From NCBI GenBank assembly GCA_964485635.1, contig CAZAJS010000066.1, positions 1-6,855 of the forward strand: a DNA stretch of 6,855 bases, read 5' to 3'. The translations under genes were made by a program, and so were the position numbers. Below the pieces are notes generated by a model, which was not told the origin of the DNA, ran no database searches, and saw nothing but the letters and a program-made list of their open reading frames with translations. The stretch's first letter is position 1, and each line of letters starts with the position of its first letter. Below are positions 5,546 through 6,855 of this stretch, piece after piece. The stretch comes from CAZAJS01 sp964485635. Lineage in GTDB: Bacteria > Pseudomonadota > Gammaproteobacteria > Francisellales > Francisellaceae.

Positions 5546-6604
5546 ATGCCTCATGCGACTGCCACCATTAGCCATCGTGCTTTAAAAGCCAATGTTGCTT
5601 GGTTTCAACAACAAACCAACGCCACAATTATTGCTATGATCAAAGGCAATGCGTATGGCCATGGATTAATGAATGTGGCCAGCGCGATTGGCACTGAGGT
5701 TGACTTTTTAGGGGTTGCGCATATTCAAGAAGGTATTGCTTTACGCCAAGCCCATATCACAACCCCGATTTTAATTTTCTCAGGGTTTATGCGACCTGAT
5801 CAAGCTGATCTGCTAAAGCAATATGATTTAACCCCGATTATTTATCAAACGAAACAATATCATTGGCTGACACACCCCCCTTCTGCAGGATTTTGGCTTA
5901 AGGTTAATACCGGCATGAATCGTCTTGGTCTGACTTCTGAGGCATTTGAACAACTTTATCAAAACATCCAGCAACAACAACCAATGACTGATTGCCATGC
6001 TTTAACCCATCTAGCCCAAGCGGAAATCCCGGATGATCCATTTACACAGCAACAATTACAACGTTTCTACCACTTAACTGCTGGAAAAAATTTAAAATAT
6101 ATTAGCGCTTGCAATTCAGCCGGCGTGATCAACCGATATCATCAGCATCATGACTGGCTTAATACAATCCGACCGGGCATTGGTCTATACGGGGCCAATA
6201 CGCTAGGAGCGCCCTTGCACCCTGTGATGCATTTAACCAGCCATATTATTGATTATTACCCGATCCAGACGGGTCAGACCGTTGGCTACAATCGTACTTT
6301 TCAAGCAACCAAACCACGGATGATTGCACTCGTTGCCATTGGCTATGGTGATGGTTACCCACGCAACATTCAACCCAACACTCCGGTTTTAATTGACGGT
6401 CATTTATGCCCGATTATTGGTCGTGTTTCAATGGATATGCTACAAGTCGATATTACCGACATTGCTCAGCATATTACCATCGGCACAAGCGTCACGCTTT
6501 GGGGACCAAAGTTACCAGCTGATACCATTGCCGCGGCAGCTAATACCATCCCTCATGATTTGCTCAATGGCGTTAACCAACGCGTAGATCGGCATGATCA
6601 ATAA
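5546..6604 (+). CDS. alr: Alanine racemase, PLP-dependent
   Basis: 352 residues, the usual length for Alr, which converts L-Ala to D-Ala for peptidoglycan in the cytoplasm. PLP binds K33 in MIKGNAYGHG. Other active-site residues are in place: R126 in NTGMNRLG, H155 in LTHLAQAE, N190-S191 in ACNSAG, R209 in RPGIGLYG, catalytic Y267 in GYGDGYPR, and M296-D297 in GRVSMDM. The start at 5546 is preferred because ATATISHRALKANV begins there as in the family. The only longer in-frame option is a TTG at 5498, before the predicted transcription start and next to the -10 element. No clear Shine-Dalgarno precedes the ATG. Small departures from consensus are KGN for KAN at the PLP lysine, KVNTGM for KVDTGM, and a C-terminus reading LLNGVNQRVDR where LLC...RVPR is common. 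Confidence 0.97.
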   Translation: MPHATATISHRALKANVAWFQQQTNATIIAMIKGNAYGHGLMNVASAIGTEVDFLGVAHIQEGIALRQAHITTPILIFSGFMRPDQADLLKQYDLTPIIYQTKQYHWLTHPPSAGFWLKVNTGMNRLGLTSEAFEQLYQNIQQQQPMTDCHALTHLAQAEIPDDPFTQQQLQRFYHLTAGKNLKYISACNSAGVINRYHQHHDWLNTIRPGIGLYGANTLGAPLHPVMHLTSHIIDYYPIQTGQTVGYNRTFQATKPRMIALVAIGYGDGYPRNIQPNTPVLIDGHLCPIIGRVSMDMLQVDITDIAQHITIGTSVTLWGPKLPADTIAAAANTIPHDLLNGVNQRVDRHDQ

Positions 6605-6618
6605 TTGTGATTTTACAC

Positions 6619-6647
6619 TTGCACTTTGCCATTAATTGATCTATTGT
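6619..6647 (+). promoter_or_regulatory. Possible promoter of the DUF378 gene
   Basis: TTGCAC (6619-6624), a 17-bp spacer and TATTGT (6642-6647) lie in the 76-bp space after alr. Spacing is ideal but both hexamers are imperfect. No terminator is visible after alr, so read-through from alr is an alternative. Confidence 0.4.
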
Positions 6648-6652
6648 GATCA
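6637..6652. repeat. Inverted repeat around the predicted -10 element
   Basis: TGATC (6637-6641) and GATCA (6648-6652) are perfect inverted copies that flank TATTGT exactly. It could be an operator half-site pair, but five-base arms made of TGATC also arise by chance in AT-rich DNA. Confidence 0.3.
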
Positions 6653-6680
6653 TGAATACACAAAACTAAGGAGAAGTGTT

Positions 6681-6855
6681 ATGCGTTGGTTTACTCAATT
6701 TATTGTCATGATTGGTGGTTTAAACTGGGGATTAGTCGGTCTATTTAACTTCAATCTTGTTAATTTTATTTTTCAGTGGTCACACGGCGTTGAACGAGCG
6801 ATCTATGTGATTGTTGGAATCTTTGCCTTGATTTTATTGGGTTACTTGTTAAGTG
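6681..6855 (+). CDS. DUF378 (YuzA-like) small membrane protein, 5' part
   Basis: 58 codons are visible before the window ends, with no stop, so the gene is cut by the edge. A first membrane helix carries FIVMIGGLNWGLVGLFNFNLVNFIF, where NWGLVGLFNF is the hallmark of DUF378. After a short polar loop (QWSHGVERA) comes a second helix IYVIVGIFALILLGYLL. The family is usually about 70-90 residues with two helices, so most of it is here. No function is established for the family. The start is fixed by AAGGAG at 6668-6673, seven bases before the ATG. It follows alr by 76 bp on the same strand. Confidence 0.88.
   Translation, partial: MRWFTQFIVMIGGLNWGLVGLFNFNLVNFIFQWSHGVERAIYVIVGIFALILLGYLLS

Noticed and set aside
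6645..6660. CRP-like site TGTGA-N6-ATACA upstream of the DUF378 gene
   Set aside because: One half matches the CRP consensus but the other matches only three of five bases.

Overview
The window is a housekeeping stretch of a low-GC (about 40% by eye) Gram-negative chromosome, most likely a gammaproteobacterium. The evidence is a complete tolQ-tolR-tolA-tolB-pal order, a type IVa-like pilin, an enterobacterial-type tRNA-Ser(GGA) and a fold-type III alanine racemase. I cannot resolve the genus. Low-GC groups such as Legionellales or Thiotrichales/Francisella relatives would fit, but that is a guess.

Layout from left to right: the 3' end of an unidentified plus-strand gene with half a zinc ribbon (1-141); tRNA-Ser(GGA) on the minus strand with its own promoter (211-342); then a minus-strand operon read from about 5413 down to 370: tolQ, tolR, tolA, tolB, a 46-residue lipoprotein gene, pal, and a type IV pilin-like gene. 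A divergent alanine racemase gene (alr) runs on the plus strand from 5546, sharing a roughly 170-bp control region with tolQ. The start of a DUF378-type small membrane protein gene runs off the right edge.

TolQ and TolR form the proton-driven inner-membrane motor, TolA spans the periplasm, and TolB and Pal sit at the outer membrane/peptidoglycan side; together they support outer-membrane constriction during division. ybgC (before tolQ) and cpoB/ybgF (after pal), common partners in Proteobacteria, are not at their usual places. The cpoB position is taken by a pilin-like protein whose pilin domain is followed by an Asp/Ser/Thr-rich linker and a C-terminal module resembling a CBM5/12 chitin-binding module. 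The short lipoprotein gene squeezed between tolB and pal is the other unexpected item.

tolA is interrupted by exactly 100 Ns. The 55 bases on each side of the gap are identical, so the apparent frameshift is an assembly artefact in the repetitive helical domain and tolA should be read as one gene.
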